Part shown: positions 12,781-26,528 of the stretch, in pieces | Position numbering within the stretch: position 1 is the first letter of the stretch | How the letters are laid out: each line of letters starts with the position of its first letter | NCBI RefSeq assembly: GCF_012273895.1 | Contig: NW_024045132.1 | Coordinates: forward strand, 1,178,001-1,242,000 | Direction: 5' to 3' | DNA from: Zerene cesonia | Taxonomy: Eukaryota; Arthropoda; Insecta; Lepidoptera; Pieridae | Length of the DNA: 64,000 nucleotides | Notes under the pieces: model-generated | What the model was told of the DNA's origin: nothing | What the model saw: the letters and a program-made list of their open reading frames with translations, nothing else | Database searches by the model: none | Program-made: the position numbers and the translations under genes

Positions 12781-13639
12781 TTAGTATTCGTACTAATAAG
12801 GTAGTAATAATAGTAGGGGCTTGATAGATTTAAGACTTAAAGTATCTTTTGACTTGACATTAGGTTTTGTATCAGAATTTCGTATTTAAAATATTTTTTC
12901 ATCATACTTGAAGGCATGTGTCCTTTATGAAAATTCACCCTGTAATCATAACCGATTCTACCTTAGTCCTTCTATTATATCCTCAAAAAAAATTACAGAG
13001 TAAATTTTTGGTAGTAAAAAGTGAATTGTGTTAGAAGGAGTTTTCTTGAATTCCCTCAACATTTAAATTTCAAACAGAATTCTATAACTTGGTGAAGCGC
13101 GTTGATGTCTTTCATTCTGGGTCAATTAATTTTCGATAGTTTGTGATCTTTAATAAAATAAAGCCAAAGGCCATATTTGTGTGTCTGTGATATAAAAATA
13201 GTATCAGTATCTATCATAAGATATCTTTACGTGTTGCATCTTTTTACAACCCTTTCTTTATCAATACAGTGAGAATAAGAACTTTTATGTTCCAAACAGT
13301 AAGATGCAAGACCCTTAAACATAGTCTGGTTAAAATCTTAGCAAAAATTAAATTCCTTGCATTTCCTAAAAAAATAGGTCAAGTTGAGGTCTGCTTAAGG
13401 ATTAAATACTTTTTCAGGACTCATCTATTTTGGTTACGCAAATTTAAATTATATTTCTGCTTAGTTTATTAGTAAATACACAAGCTTTCACTCCAATATG
13501 TAAATTATTTAACGGCAAAGGGCACTTTTGGTCACGGTTCCTGTTTGTTAACAAGCTTCTATTAACTTCTCATGTATTTTTTAATGTTTGTATGATTAGG
13601 CGAGACTGTTAGTTGTTGTTTTTAAGTGTCCATTTGACA

Positions 13640-13817
13640 GATTTTCTCTTGTTTGACTTTTTATATTGTCTTACCAATTAGATGAATAATTTTATTGGAT
13701 ATACCCAACTGAATGTTAGGTTATATGAATATTAAAAATAATTCTTGCCTTTGACCTGCAAAATTTAATCAATGTGTGTAATAAGTTACATTAATTAATA
13801 TTAATGAAATGAGTAAA
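13640..13817 (+). repeat. Diverged dispersed repeat, copy 1
   Basis: Shares with 15793-15985 the order TTTGACA, TTTGTTTGACTTTTT-like run, AATTAGATG, GTTAGGTTATATGAATATT, CCTTTGACCTG and ATTAATTAATATTAATGAAA. Confidence 0.5.
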
Positions 13818-14564
13818 AATAGTGCAGGAATGTAACCTTTCATTGAATTAATTATTTTGGCCTAATCTCGTAATAATAAGATATAATAAGATACAACGCG
13901 AGCAAAGCTAGTCGCTGAAGATAGAAACAAGCGCTTCATAATATGGTTATATTACGATGAAGTTTAATTGCTAGCAAACAAAAGGCTAGGAAGCTACAGT
14001 GGGCGACGCGATATGCATCAGTGCAGTCGCAGAGCTGCATTCCTACTCAGCGCGTACGATAACATACTGTGGATATCCTTAGCCATTTTAATTATTTTGT
14101 TATTCTATTCGAATATGACGATTTTTGAAGATTTACTCATGGGTAGTATTGAGTGAGATGGTATCAAAGATGTATATGTAACCATTTTTGTAAGTGGATG
14201 ATTGATGATGCAAACCCTTGCTCACCATCTGCGGCTTTATACGTTTGGTCAAGGGAAATTCCCGTAGCAATAAGGTATTATCACGCGGTAAAAAATAGCT
14301 TTTTATGTCATAGCGGGGAACTGAGCTGGTGGTTAGCCTATTGATAAGCTATGATAACCTTAGTGCCTCTACGAATGAGTCGCCTGCTTTAAAGGAGTAA
14401 TTTATTTATTTATTTAGAATACGATAAACAGAAAAATAGGCATCGTTTGTTTAAGAGGTGGCCTTATTGCTTAACAGCAATCTCTGCCAGACAACCTGGT
14501 AGGTAAGGAAATGTACGAAGTTCTGGGATAGTGCTAAAGCAAAATAAAAACGAGTAATAAGTAC

Positions 14565-14601
14565 CATCATCATCAATGATAAATTATCATTGATGATGAT
14601 G
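14565..14601. repeat. Perfect 18-bp palindrome with a 1-nt centre
   Basis: CATCATCATCAATGATAA is followed by one A and its exact complement. A Helitron-like fragment starts at its right edge. Confidence 0.8.
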
Positions 14602-14640
14602 CTGCATCGCGACGTAAAAGAAAGACAAAAGAATTAAAAC
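14601..14640 (-). mobile_element. Helitron-like internal fragment
   Basis: GCATCGCGACGTAAAAGAAA closely matches internal sequence of the copies at 19819-20015 and 62403-62575. It lies directly beside a perfect hairpin. Confidence 0.35.
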
Positions 14641-15792
14641 AATTTTGCATTAATAATACCAATTATTTCAAGGATTATTTAGGGAAGGACCACATAAAAA
14701 TGAACTTGATATAAAGATAAATAACAGAGCTTATCCATAACATTATATATGTATCGAAGTGAGTGAAGTTCGAAGAAAGTGTGAAATAGAATTAAACCTG
14801 GCTTAACCAGAGGCACAATATGAAAGTTAAAATATTTTCTTATCCACATAATATTATATGAATCGTAGCTGAATATTGTAAGCTTTTATCCAGTAGATTA
14901 TTTTAAATTTGATTTTCGTTCTAAAAAGAGTAATTAATGATATAACGAAACGTTTTAGACAATTTTCAGTATTGCTTTTAATTAAATGTAGGATTTATAT
15001 TGACGAGTAATTAATTACTTTTTTAATAATTATTTAAAAGTTAAAATCAAATATTCCCTCGTCGAGGTCACATCACATTACAATAACATAACATTCTTAT
15101 AAAATATTAAAATGTTAAAGTTATTTTTCATCTATTTAAAACCTTGACTTCATAAATCCTTCCTTTAATAATGAAATGAGTGTTAAAAATTTGTTAATTT
15201 ACACGATTTCTCTTATTTCTCTAATGCTACAAACAACAAAAATAATAATTACAACTAAAAAACAATTTAACTTTGTTCTATCGTCAGTCAAAAGTCATAA
15301 CACGGGCCACTCCGAAAACCAAATTGTGATTAAAGTAACCTAATACACACAATAACCGCTCACACGTTTACCGACAACCATGATCAATTTAAACCAAAAG
15401 ATTACAAGCCAATTTATCATTAGCATTTTGAAAAACGCATTTATTGCTGAGTCCTCAAGGTATAAATTCGTTTGCACAGAAGTGATGAAACATCATGATA
15501 CGGCTGTGTGCCTCCGTGAAAGCTATACATTTCATTTATAATAGGTACAATGAGCGCGTCATATTGTACAGAACACGTCCACTACCGTATTCATTGAATT
15601 GCTTGTGTGTGCTCTAAACCAGAGGTTGGAATAAGGCAACCGAATTTGTACCTTAAGTTAATGCGAAAAATCTCAAAATTGTATGACTTGACAAGGGTAT
15701 GGAGGCAATGAGAATATGTTACGTTTTGTTTGTGTGAACCGCAACGGCTCGAAGTATCGAAGAATGCGGAGCGTGAATTACCATGTTTAGGG

Positions 15793-15985
15793 ACTTGTCA
15801 GTTTGACAATTTTGCTCTTATTTGGTTTTGTTTGTATTATCAAAATAATTAGATGGTTAATTTTCTTGGATTTATCTACACGTTAAGTTATGTGTATATT
15901 GAAAATTACTTTGTTACCTTTGACCTGTATATTTAAATCAATGTATTAAATTCAATTAATTAATATTAACGAAATAAAAAAAAAT
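15793..15985 (+). repeat. Diverged dispersed repeat, copy 2
   Basis: Counterpart of 13640-13817 in the same orientation: AATTAGATGG, GTTAAGTTATGTGTATATTG, CCTTTGACCTG and ATTAATTAATATTAACGAAA occur in order. Confidence 0.5.
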
Positions 15986-16199
15986 GTGTATGTTGTATAT
16001 TCAACGTTTTGTTTAAGTACTTATAAAATATATTATAATTTATAAAATATTTCATTTTTCGTTAATTTTTAATAACATTAATTAATACAATTAAATATAT
16101 AAGAATGGTCACATAATAATAAATAATTTTAGTATCATAATGTAAACAAGGACAATGTCAACCAATCGCCGTATCAATTACTAAATTGAATTAAACGCT

Positions 16200-16900
16200 A
16201 TAACCGCGCGGGCGCTCTCCGCCACAATAGCGATCACAACGCATCGCTCGCATTAGCTACTGACAATTTACGTACATATGTGTACCACACTCGTTACGTT
16301 TACGTGACGCTCACACATGTTTACAATTTTACATTTTCCCCAGATACAAGCAAATAACATCCTTACCGACTGGACATAGAGACGCCATAAGCCAATAATC
16401 GGCGTACTGGTTTATAAACTCACGTTTGCCACCGCACCGGGTGGCGAAGTCCGGCAACGTCGCGCCCAAATTTATTGTGACATTTATTTCTTAGAGGACT
16501 CAAAACACTACCACTAGCGACATCTATTCGCGAAGCTTGAACTAAAGTTTCGGCCTTTAGAGGGAGAAAGCAACATTTGACTATATCACTTTCACGGTCT
16601 CATACTTAAAGCTAAGCGGTTTGCAGTGTACAGTTTGTTTGTGTCTGTAAACAGCGCGTCCGCCGAGGTGTACCGCGCATGAATGAAATGGATGACCCGA
16701 GGAATGGGAGAGCATTCTACGTTCTACGTGTGATGGAGAAGGATGGAATATGAGCGCGAAGCGTGCAGCGTACTTCGTTTATCAGATTACATGCGAAGTA
16801 TCGCGAGCGTGGCGATGTTTTGACACGCGATAATCATGAGATAATGCTGGCGATCTCAGCGTCGTTTAGGTTTATATTGGCTTTTTATAGCTGAATGTGG
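16200..16900. other. CpG-rich island in an AT-rich background
   Basis: Contains AACCGCGCGGGCGCTCTCCG (16203), GGCAACGTCGCGCCC (16452) and several CG-dense blocks to about 16860. A 24-codon ATG frame at 16679-16753 is too short to call a gene. It could be a promoter or conserved noncoding block of a gene outside the window. Confidence 0.35.
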
Positions 16901-17830
16901 AGTGTTGGCAGCACCGTGTAGCAGAATAATACCAAAACAAAAATAGCATACGTTGTTGAAATGACGTATGCCGCCAGGTGACTTTTCAACTTCGCACGCG
17001 ATCTTCGCAAATTAGCTTAGTTTGCGTTCTTGACTAATGTTTCCTCTGCTCTCAGTTGAGCAGCCTAATCACAACAGCTTATTTCAAAATAATTTATTGC
17101 ATTGATTTATTACTGTCCAATGAAATATAAATGTTGTAGCATAAGAAAATATAAATGTTATAAATCATAAAATTAAAAGTTCCAATGCATAATTATTCAG
17201 TAATTTAAAAAAAAGTACAAATAAGTAATATGTTAATTACCATCTTCTATGTAAACTACAAATTTATTTTCAATTTCGTCGCATACTCAATAAATTCTTA
17301 AAAAACGCTTACTTATACAAACCACATATTGTCCTGAAGTAAAACATAGTAATTAACGTTAGTTGAGTTATTTCTATAAAAATAACAATATTTTCAAAAT
17401 CACAAAATACATACAGTGCCATCTATTGACGAGTAGCTACAATGACACACAAAGTTCATCTCAATAAAATAAAAACTGTACTTATAATATTCATTATGTA
17501 ATGTAGGCGAGTAAATTTGTGTTTTATATATTATCTTATCGTACTGTTATTTGAATACCAAATGACATCAGCTACAAATATTAAAATACCCATGAACAGT
17601 CAAACGTTTTATGGACACAATGCTCACGGAATATTTCCATACGAACATATTAACAAATATATAGAGTTCATAGCATTTAGTTTATGCATTAGAAATTCCT
17701 TGACCGCTATTTCTGGACGACCGATGTTTATCTTACCGCTACGTACGTAACATGTTATTCTTGTATTGAATTCGCTTTTTTAATTCAGTAATTTTATATG
17801 CTATTGATTTTATAAACGCTTTTAATCAAC

Positions 17831-17859
17831 TAAATGGAACACCCATGACGTTCCATTTA
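17831..17859. repeat. Short hairpin, 10-bp arms
   Basis: TAAATGGAAC and its complement flank ACCCATGAC. May be chance. Confidence 0.4.
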
Positions 17860-19348
17860 ATGACTGTTTTCTCAGAACGTAAACAAAACAAGTGACGTAA
17901 TTGTCTTCGTTCACTTTAGCTGCTAAGACGTAATGTAAGTTTTCTAATAAAGGTTCGTAAATTTCCATTTTCGTTCACAATCAGAGGGAAATGCCGCCTT
18001 CAATTGAAAATCACAATTCATATATTTTGAAACGTTAGAAGCTGACTGCTCCGGCATTATCCAGTTACAAAACATTATTCTAATAATATCAAAATTATTG
18101 AATTAATTTTTTTTCAGGAAATTAGGAAATCAACAATTCTACACTATTCTTATAATATTTACATAGATTTTATCTCGTGATAAGCGTTCAAGAGTGTAAG
18201 TATCTATAAAAACACAACAAATCAAACAAGGTAGTCCGAGTACTGACATTCTGTGGTCAGACATCCAATGATCATCGTATATCGCACAAATAAGATCGTC
18301 ACGTCTGCTTTTGGCTCAGTTTACATATTCTTAACGTTCCGACGTAAATCTTCCATTGATTTACGAATAACCACGCACTCTAATTTACAACTAGTCAGAT
18401 TTAGCCGTAACAGACGTATGGCGACCGTATTTCGACTCGTTCCTATAAGTCGTAAACTCACCGTGACGATGTATCACTTTTAAATTTATTTCCCCACGGG
18501 TATCATCTATTTTGTTTTTAATAATTTACAAAAGAAACTTCATATATTAAACATTTATTTCAGTACTAGATATATATGCATACATATTTTTTTTGTTATT
18601 AGGAGGAAAAAAGTGAACGAAATGCCTACGTCGCGATTAAATTGTTGACCTACATCGACACTTCGTTAGTTATTTTTCAACGCTTTGTAGTTGATTTACG
18701 AGGTATATAAAATAGTTTATCTCTCACTATAATCGCAGTAGAAGTGCCATTTGGGTGGGCCACCATTACTTGTTAAATGCGTACAACACATATACTCATG
18801 CTATTATATAAAATCTTAATAAAAGTTTCATTAAGCCTCACGTATTTCCTTCGAAGTATTGAAATGTGAATTTATTATTAATGTATGCAACTGCATACCC
18901 ATTTTTGTTTGGCCTACTTTACTTTTATCAGCCTATAAAGCTACAGGCAACTAAGGAACATTATGCACCCGTGAAAGCTCTTAATAAACTGGTCGTTATA
19001 CTTAATATTAGCTGCAGGTAATCTGCATCGCTTTTGTACCTGATTCCTGGTAGAACCAAGTAACTGCTTATATAATTAACTTTGCAACCATTCTGATGTT
19101 TCTTGAGTAATTAAACATTTGAAGTTCACACACACACGAGTAAGCTCTAAAGAACATGGCAACTCTCATAAAGCAGCAAATGCAATAGTAGATATGACCT
19201 TAAAGTATATTTCAGTCCGAAGAGACAGTGCTTCAGTTTGTAATATCATTTTAAAGGTCACTAAGTAATCAAATTTAAAATAGACCGAGTTTGTCGGAAA
19301 TAGGTTTGAATATCCTTGTTATATCACAAAAGTGCACATATAAAACTA

Positions 19349-19551
19349 CTAGCTGCGTCTCGCGGTTTCACCCGCGCAAGTCTGTATCGCGAGGGAATAT
19401 CGGGAAAAAAAATGCCTATATGTTATTCTAATTGTCCAGCTATCTTCGTACCAAATTTCATTGCAATCAGTTCAGTAATTTTTTCGTGAAAGAGTAACAA
19501 ACTCACACACACATCCTTAGAAAACTTTCGCATTTATAATATTAAGTAGGA
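19349..19551 (-). mobile_element. Helitron-like element, complete ends
   Basis: Minus strand, TC...CTAG, between A (19348) and T (19552). Same family as the copies at 33380, 35787, 48051 and 48368: shared ATTATAAATGCGAAAG start, an ACTGAACTGATTGCAATGAA core and a CGCGGGTGAAACCGCG hairpin before CTAG. Confidence 0.8.
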
Positions 19552-19818
19552 TGATATAATATAGTAGGAAGTTATTTGATAGATGTGAATACTTAAATTC
19601 ATTATGTATTTAAAGAAAAAATAAAATTGTGTAATTCACTTTTTCATCCGTTTTTTTTAATGTCGTCTCAGATTATTACACCGTTACATATTTGTTTATT
19701 ATTGTAATATTCATATTAAGTAAGTATATAGTAATGAGAGTTAATTTATAACATGTATACAAATACACACAATAAATACTACACATACCTACATTAGTTT
19801 AGTACTAAATATTGGATA

Positions 19819-20015
19819 CTAGCTATAACACATTGTTTCATCCACGTGGTCGAAGGACATTCCTTCGGGAATTATATATCATCGCGTTGAATAGTAGCAT
19901 TTATCACTCACTAGCCCCCTAATCAAAGACAAATTAATATTAAACAATCACTACATTGCGACGTGAAAGAGAGACAAACAAAAAAACACACTCGCATTTC
20001 GCAATATTAGTATGG
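19819..20015 (-). mobile_element. Helitron-like element
   Basis: Minus strand with CTAG and GA|T boundaries and A/T flanks. Its 5' part has CGAGTGTGTTTTTTTGTTTG and CTCTTTCACGTCGCAATGTA, a subfamily distinct from the 19349 copy. Confidence 0.7.
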
Positions 20016-20512
20016 ATTAGTACATACAAGAAACGATTATACAATTCACCAACTAAATCCTAAATGTAAATATTATAATTTATGCAAAAATATAGATTTT
20101 CAACAATCCTTAATTCATCATACGTATTTTATTACATTTCATTGCTTCAAATGACCTATTTGCCCTAAAGGCAATCAAAAAGGAATCGACATTGTATCGA
20201 ATCTCCTAATTTCTACTCGTGCTCCATATTACCGAGAATCGTGAAACTAAAAAAGGATAATATTTTTTTCAGGAAATAATATACACATGCGAATGGAAAT
20301 TATGTCTATTCATTCGTCTATTCAGTCACTAATGAGGAAATACCTTATCTAGTTTCAGATAAAAGATAAGGCTTATCTTGTTATTAACATGTCTAAACGT
20401 TATAAAATTAATTATAAATTACGAATATTTATATTGGCCTCCCCGAGTATATCGTAATATAATAATTGGTTAAAATGTTAAATGTTACTGGATACCAGAT
20501 TTTTATAAGAAA

Positions 20513-20680
20513 CTAGCTGTTCGCCCCGGCTTCGCCCGTGGTACATATATAGTCTATGTTACTCGTGGATAATGTAGCTTTCGAATGGTGAAAGAATTTT
20601 TAAAATCGGTCCAGTAGTTTTTGAGCCTATTCATTACAACCAAACAAACAAAGTTTTCCTCTTTATAATATTAGTGTAGA
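20513..20680 (-). mobile_element. Helitron-like element (Lep1-like type)
   Basis: The minus-strand 5' end TCTACACTAATATTATAAAG and a 3' end in which GGGCGAAGCCGGGGCGAACA precedes GCTAG, between A and T, agree with the Lep1-like Helitrons described from moths. The GGTCCAGTAGTTTTTGAGCC region is typical of the family. Confidence 0.8.
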
Positions 20681-22094
20681 TAAGATAATGAAATCAATAA
20701 TAAAGATTTGGGACTAAAATTGTTTTACTGAGTAAATAATAAAGTGTAATAGCATTTTTATTAAAAGTAATATACAAAAAGGATACAAATATCATGTTCA
20801 TTAATATAAACATTATATTTACAGCCATTTTGTAGTTGTTTCTACTTGTTAAGATTTGTATTACTTAATTGTCACTAAAGTTTTTATTTATTGACATATG
20901 ATAAAACGCGATAGATGTTTTTTATTATAATATTATGTTTATTCAATATATTTAAACTTTATTCAACAAATGGAAACGTTAAAATTTATTACTGCCACTC
21001 ACCGAAAGATGGCGCTATGTGTAGAAATAGAACCCTATTTTTGTGGTGCTTTGAAGCTTTATGAGGCTTGTTAATCGCAATCGTGATGTTTAGTTATGTG
21101 TCTTATTTGCTTTATATTGTGTGACTTATTTGCTTAATAATGCTATTATTTAGTTTTTATATTAAGAATTAATAAACATAAATAGTATAAAAAACGTTTT
21201 CGCCACTTTTATAATTAAAAATAGTCATTAAAAACAAATTTTGTAATAACGATCGGTTAGCGACCTAGGTAAATTTACAGTAAGTAGTCTAATATGTTAA
21301 TTACGTAGATACATAAGTACAGATTACTAAAAAAGTTACTGAGTAAACGTAAGTAACGTATTGGATAATAGATAGACAATCGTATAATATGTATATTGTC
21401 TATGGCCAATCCACTAAACTTTATATCGGCATACAAAGTCCAGCTCCTAAAATAAACATGACAGCTTTGTTGCCTCACGTTCACAATTTCCTCTCGATTC
21501 TCGTCAAATATATTAGATATTGGGCGCCAAAAATAACATCAACCCAAATACGCGTAAGGTAAGGGAAGCTAAGCTATTTTAAGCGTACTTAACCTCTTTA
21601 TTTATAACACGGAAATTCGATTATTATTAGAAGTGACCCATCTTACGGTTTTCATGGCGGGATTATACAAAAGACTTATCAGAACTTTAACACGATGTTA
21701 CACTTTTATAAGCATTGTTTCAAGAAAATTTAAATAAGGTAACACAGTAACATGAATTAGATAAACACAATATAAAATGTAATGACTCAACAGTTGCATC
21801 AGAACCAATCATTGAGAGGTTAATCTGTTCCCTTATTTACAAATAGAAATTTGTTACAGAACGTCGCGACGATGTATGCAAATGGGTTGCTTTCGCCATA
21901 TTCACACTGCAGGGGACGTGCTCGTAGAACAATTAAAATATGCAAATCAAAGTTATTACCCACTACTTTTCATCCGCCTCGATTGCGTTCAAATCGGAGG
22001 GAAACAGCGCAGACGCTTCGAAGGCACAAATAATGTGAAAATTCACTCGCGCTTTATATGGATTACATCTAAACTTATACGAGAATCACACTAA

Positions 22095-22323
22095 TCACTC
22101 TAATATTATAAACATGAAAGTTTGGATTGGATGGCTGGATTGTGTTTGGATGTTTGTCCTTCAGTCACACTGAAACTTCTAAATGGATTTTGATAAAATT
22201 TGGTATACAGACAGAGTATAAGCTGACTTGGGTGATAGGATATATTTATCTCGATTAAATTGATCCTCCCTTAAGATAAAACAGGAATCTTGATATCCAG
22301 GCGTAGCCGGGACGAGCGTCTAG
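22095..22323 (+). mobile_element. Helitron-like element
   Basis: Starts TCACTCTAATATTATAAACA and ends GACGAGCGTCTAG before T. It contains TTGGTATACAGACAGAGTAT and GACTTGGGTGATAGGA, shared with the fragment at 59917-60066. The 3' end has a short GC-rich stem next to CTAG. Confidence 0.75.
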
Positions 22324-23325
22324 TATGCTATATTTATGTATGAGGAAAAACTTTTTAGTGGTTTGATAATGAAAATATGAACTGAAAATTCAACCAACAA
22401 AACCAATTCCCGCCGCTTTTTTTTTATTTTACTCGCTAACAATGGCGTTATCACTACTTATATATATTATTCCTACGACTTATCAGCACGGATCAATTCG
22501 GACTGGGCCACGTTGAGTGGCTAATAATTAAAAATAATGTAAAATATTAATAATAAATGAAGGGAACCACTAACAACTAACGTCTTTAAAACCTTAAGCT
22601 ACTTTTAAAAAAAGTAATATCGCAACTAGAAACGTTGGACACAGACACAATTTACAATAAAAACTGGATAACTAATGTTTTAGGAATGAAAATTCCTTAA
22701 GAAAATACATTTATCTGTTGATTCAGTAGTTAAAATGAGACTATAATGCTCCAGACAACTACTAAACACCAAAATTACAGAGATTGCGAACAGTCGGGGT
22801 TAGCTACGATGTAAATTAATAATATGTAAATTTCACGTTCAAGCTCTGAAAATGGAGTTTAGACCGGCGTTCAGCTACTCCTATATGGTATTTATTAATT
22901 TGCGTTCGTGTAACATTTTTAATTGATCTCTTGTGGTTCATACCGATAAGGGTTTGGTTTTAAATAGGTGATAATATATAAAATATATACTTATTTCGTT
23001 ATATATTATGAGGTTTGGCTGAACTTTGATTTTAATACCAACTTATCGTAGTGTTGCAAGTTCAAAATCAAAGTAAACAATGTAATAATGTAAATAATCG
23101 AAGTCCTTTATTTAGCTAAAATAATGTTTTAGTTTGCTGTCAATTTATTCTATATAGTCTATCTCTTGGAATATACGAAATTCGATAATAGGACAGTAAC
23201 ATTAAGTATATTGGTTAGCATACATTATGTATATTCATTAATTTGTGACATTAAACAGTACATTTAGGCGTGTACTCGCAGTGATCAGTGAAGAAATAAA
23301 TTTTAAACAACATTTGAAAAACAAG

Positions 23326-23403
23326 ATTGGCGTCCTACAAGGCTCTTATCTCGGCCCCTTGCTATTTCTAATTTATATTTATAACGCGCATTTAAAATCA
23401 ATT
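23326..23403 (+). pseudogene. Reverse transcriptase fragment of a non-LTR retrotransposon
   Basis: The frame reads IGVLQGSYLGPLLFLIYIYN, a near match to the GVPQGSVLGPLLFLIYINDL block of Jockey/CR1-type reverse transcriptases, then stops at 23404. No other reverse transcriptase motif is seen nearby, so this is a short relic. Confidence 0.7.
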
Positions 23404-26399
23404 TAAATGTGTGACGATTATTTTTATTTGCAACTGCATTTACTTTTAAATAATGTAAATCCTTATTTTTTTACCGTAAGTAATGTAAAAGAGGGTTAAC
23501 TCAATATTTTTACTTCAAATCTGTTAACACTTTTCAACAGGTATACATTTCTTCTGTGTGTATCTTTGTCATTTAACTCCTCCTCCAAACGGCTTTCCAA
23601 TTGAACTTGAGCCATAGGTAAACGCCAGTTTATGCCCAAATGTAAAAAATTTGAACAGTATATAAATAAACTTGAGCAAGAAACCATAGTTGATTGCATG
23701 CAAAAAATATTTTTAAATTTGTGTACGAAGCATTATCTTATAATACACTACTGTGAAAACAAAATATCCCTTTTATCATCAGCTCTAACGAAATCATCGC
23801 TACATTACCGGCAATAATTGAGTTACAGTTTCAAATATTGCAGCTAGCGGGATGATTCATAAATTGATCACTAACTCGCAGGTCAATACTCGAAGGGGAT
23901 GCAATGAGGGAGCGCCCACGTGTCGTAGGGCCATAATCCGACAGAATAAAATACAATAGTGTCCGGCTTAATTGAAAAACTAAAAAGTGACTTGTGTTAC
24001 TCTGGGATACTATGTAATGGTAGAAGGTAAGCTGTTGCTTATGTTGTTATATATTGACATGCGTTATGGAATTCTTACTAAAACTAGTTTTAGAGAAGTT
24101 GGCTAGTAACTGTACTGTTATCAGATGCTACTTGTGGAGCAACGTGATGTTTTTGTTTTGCGAACATTTCCTTAATAAGCTTTATGTAGCATTTTTTTTA
24201 TTCGATCGCACCAAAATAGAGTCAAATAAGTCATAAAAGATTACTAATTAAATTGATATAAAGTCTCTGATATAAGATACTATAACTCATGTGATAACAT
24301 TACTTTCATTACGTGAAGAAATTGGTGGCACAACTCTAACCCTTTAGCCTCTTATTCTTCCATCTTAATTTTTGCTCCTTATAAGTCGGAAATCGCCAAT
24401 CAACCTTTTATAACCTATAATAATCGATACATAAGATCATGATTGTCACGCTGCATCATTGGATAATACGCAAGGTGCAAAATCTTAAATAGAGTCTACA
24501 AAACAGGGTCCAGGTGTTGCTAAGAATGATCTATTTGAATTATTTAGAGACAAAGAAGTTTTATGTAATTAAATTCACTTTACAATGGTGGAATTTCCTC
24601 ACCCTCATATTACATATACGATGTAGAGTGCGGGATCTCACCCCAGGATCCCACAGTCCAAAAGAGATTGTCAATGTTATTTGAGAATTCAATACGTTAT
24701 TTATTAGATAATGATTCATAATTTGTTTCATCATCCATTGTTTGATTATCATTTTTGTTTGTATCTTTGAAGTTAATTGAATAAATTTCCATAGTTCTTA
24801 GTGAATAGGTTAAAGTAATTTAGAACAATGACAAATATTATAACTACCAAATGTATCAGAAATGTAAGTATGTACATTCGTATAGAAAGCACAGTGTCAA
24901 AATGATACTTCACATTTTGAAGTTTATTTGAAATTCGAATAATGGTTTATGGAATCAAGCATCCATCTACAGCTCTTAAATCAGCATTGCTGTAAAACTT
25001 AACATGCATAACATTACTCGTATTAGCAACGGGGTTCTATTTGCAATCATTAATTACCAATATTATACCTGTTCTATTGAATGGCTAGTAATTAGCCCAG
25101 TTATATGTTCCTGCATATAGCCGTAATCCGCAAACAATATTAGGGGATATGTACCAACGTTTCTGTATATCTATACGTACGTGCTTCGAATATCGATTGC
25201 ATATCAATGGACACTTAGCATTAATTAAAATGTGAGCATATATTATGTACATTTCATTGTATTGTAAAATGATTATTTATTGTAAATGGCGATTATAGTT
25301 TTGAATTAAGTTAGTAATAAAATGGTGTATCATTAATAATGACCTACTTTTGTTTTATTTCATTTCCGAATTAAACTAGTGTTTCATCTGTTAGATTACT
25401 TAGCTTATCTATTAAGTTGGAGTACTAAGCATAGATAGGATGAAAGCATTCAAGTATACACTCAAAAAGATCTTAGTTTCTTGGCCTTCTTTCTTCTTCT
25501 ACCTTTATCATTACCGAGTGTAAATGACTTCTAGAACATATTTTAAGAATCAGATATATTTAATAGGTTTTCAATATTGCAAAGGATCGAATCTGATACT
25601 ACAATGAAGTACAAAGTCTTTAAATGCTTTTTGCATTACGGTCTAAACAAACACTCCCTGTAACGGTGGACAGAGATTTTCCATGGTCACGTTGAAGATG
25701 TCCCAAAAAAATCATTTTAACAATAATTTTAACAATTTTAAAAAACCAAAGGTCACTAAAATCCCTGGAGAGGGGAGGGATCCAAATGACGATCATCTTC
25801 TATCAGACAAAAAGAGTCACATCAATCGATTGAAAGCCCACGGAGTTATCGAGTGACAAACCCAAAACAAATTATATAGAATTTTATGTTAATGTAGAAA
25901 TACGCTATTATTTAATCATGTATGATATTCAAGTTCTAAAAGATTAAGAAATAAAGTCTAAATGAATATATGATATATTTTGCCCACTCGACCGCCTTCC
26001 TGGAAAGGCCGTGTAAGTGTTACAGTCCTAGTTTTTACCTGGAAAAACAGGATTCTGTTTCCTTAATGTAAAACTAAAATTTTAATAACACAATATTGTC
26101 CATTTATACTAAGTAAGATTTTTTGTTTCACAGATTTGTTGCAACAGACACGAAGTGAATCATGACGCTGAACTTCTGGAGGACGCAAAACAAGAAGTCA
26201 GGATAGGCCTGTCGACTAATTCGTTTGATTGTTGGATACTTGTGCGATCACTTAATTGCAAACGCAGCGCTACAATGAAAGAATATTCGAAGAAATTCAC
26301 ATATTTTTATCATAAATACTTAAGTAACTCTTTCTGTCTATCGATCTCTTCTTCACTTAACCATTCAACCTATTTGAATAAAGTTTGATACAGATATAG

Positions 26400-26528
26400 T
26401 TATAGACGTTTTAAAGTAGGATAATTTCTATCCTGAAAATCCCACGGTAACGGGACACATGCGGAGAAAACCCTAGACTAGCTACTCTCAATTTGATTAC
26501 GAAAGCGAAGTTCCGGTCGGACAGCTAG
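26400..26528 (+). mobile_element. Helitron-like 3' fragment
   Basis: The end GTTCCGGTCGGACAGCTAG before T, preceded by a AATCCCACGG..ACGGGA block like that of the element at 43549-43733. The 5' end is lost. Confidence 0.5.

Larger units (their letters stand above)
12781..19348. other. Gene-less stretch
   Basis: Contains the diverged repeat pair, a palindrome at 14565 and the CpG-rich island at 16.2-16.9 kb. No coding frame is convincing. Confidence 0.45.
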
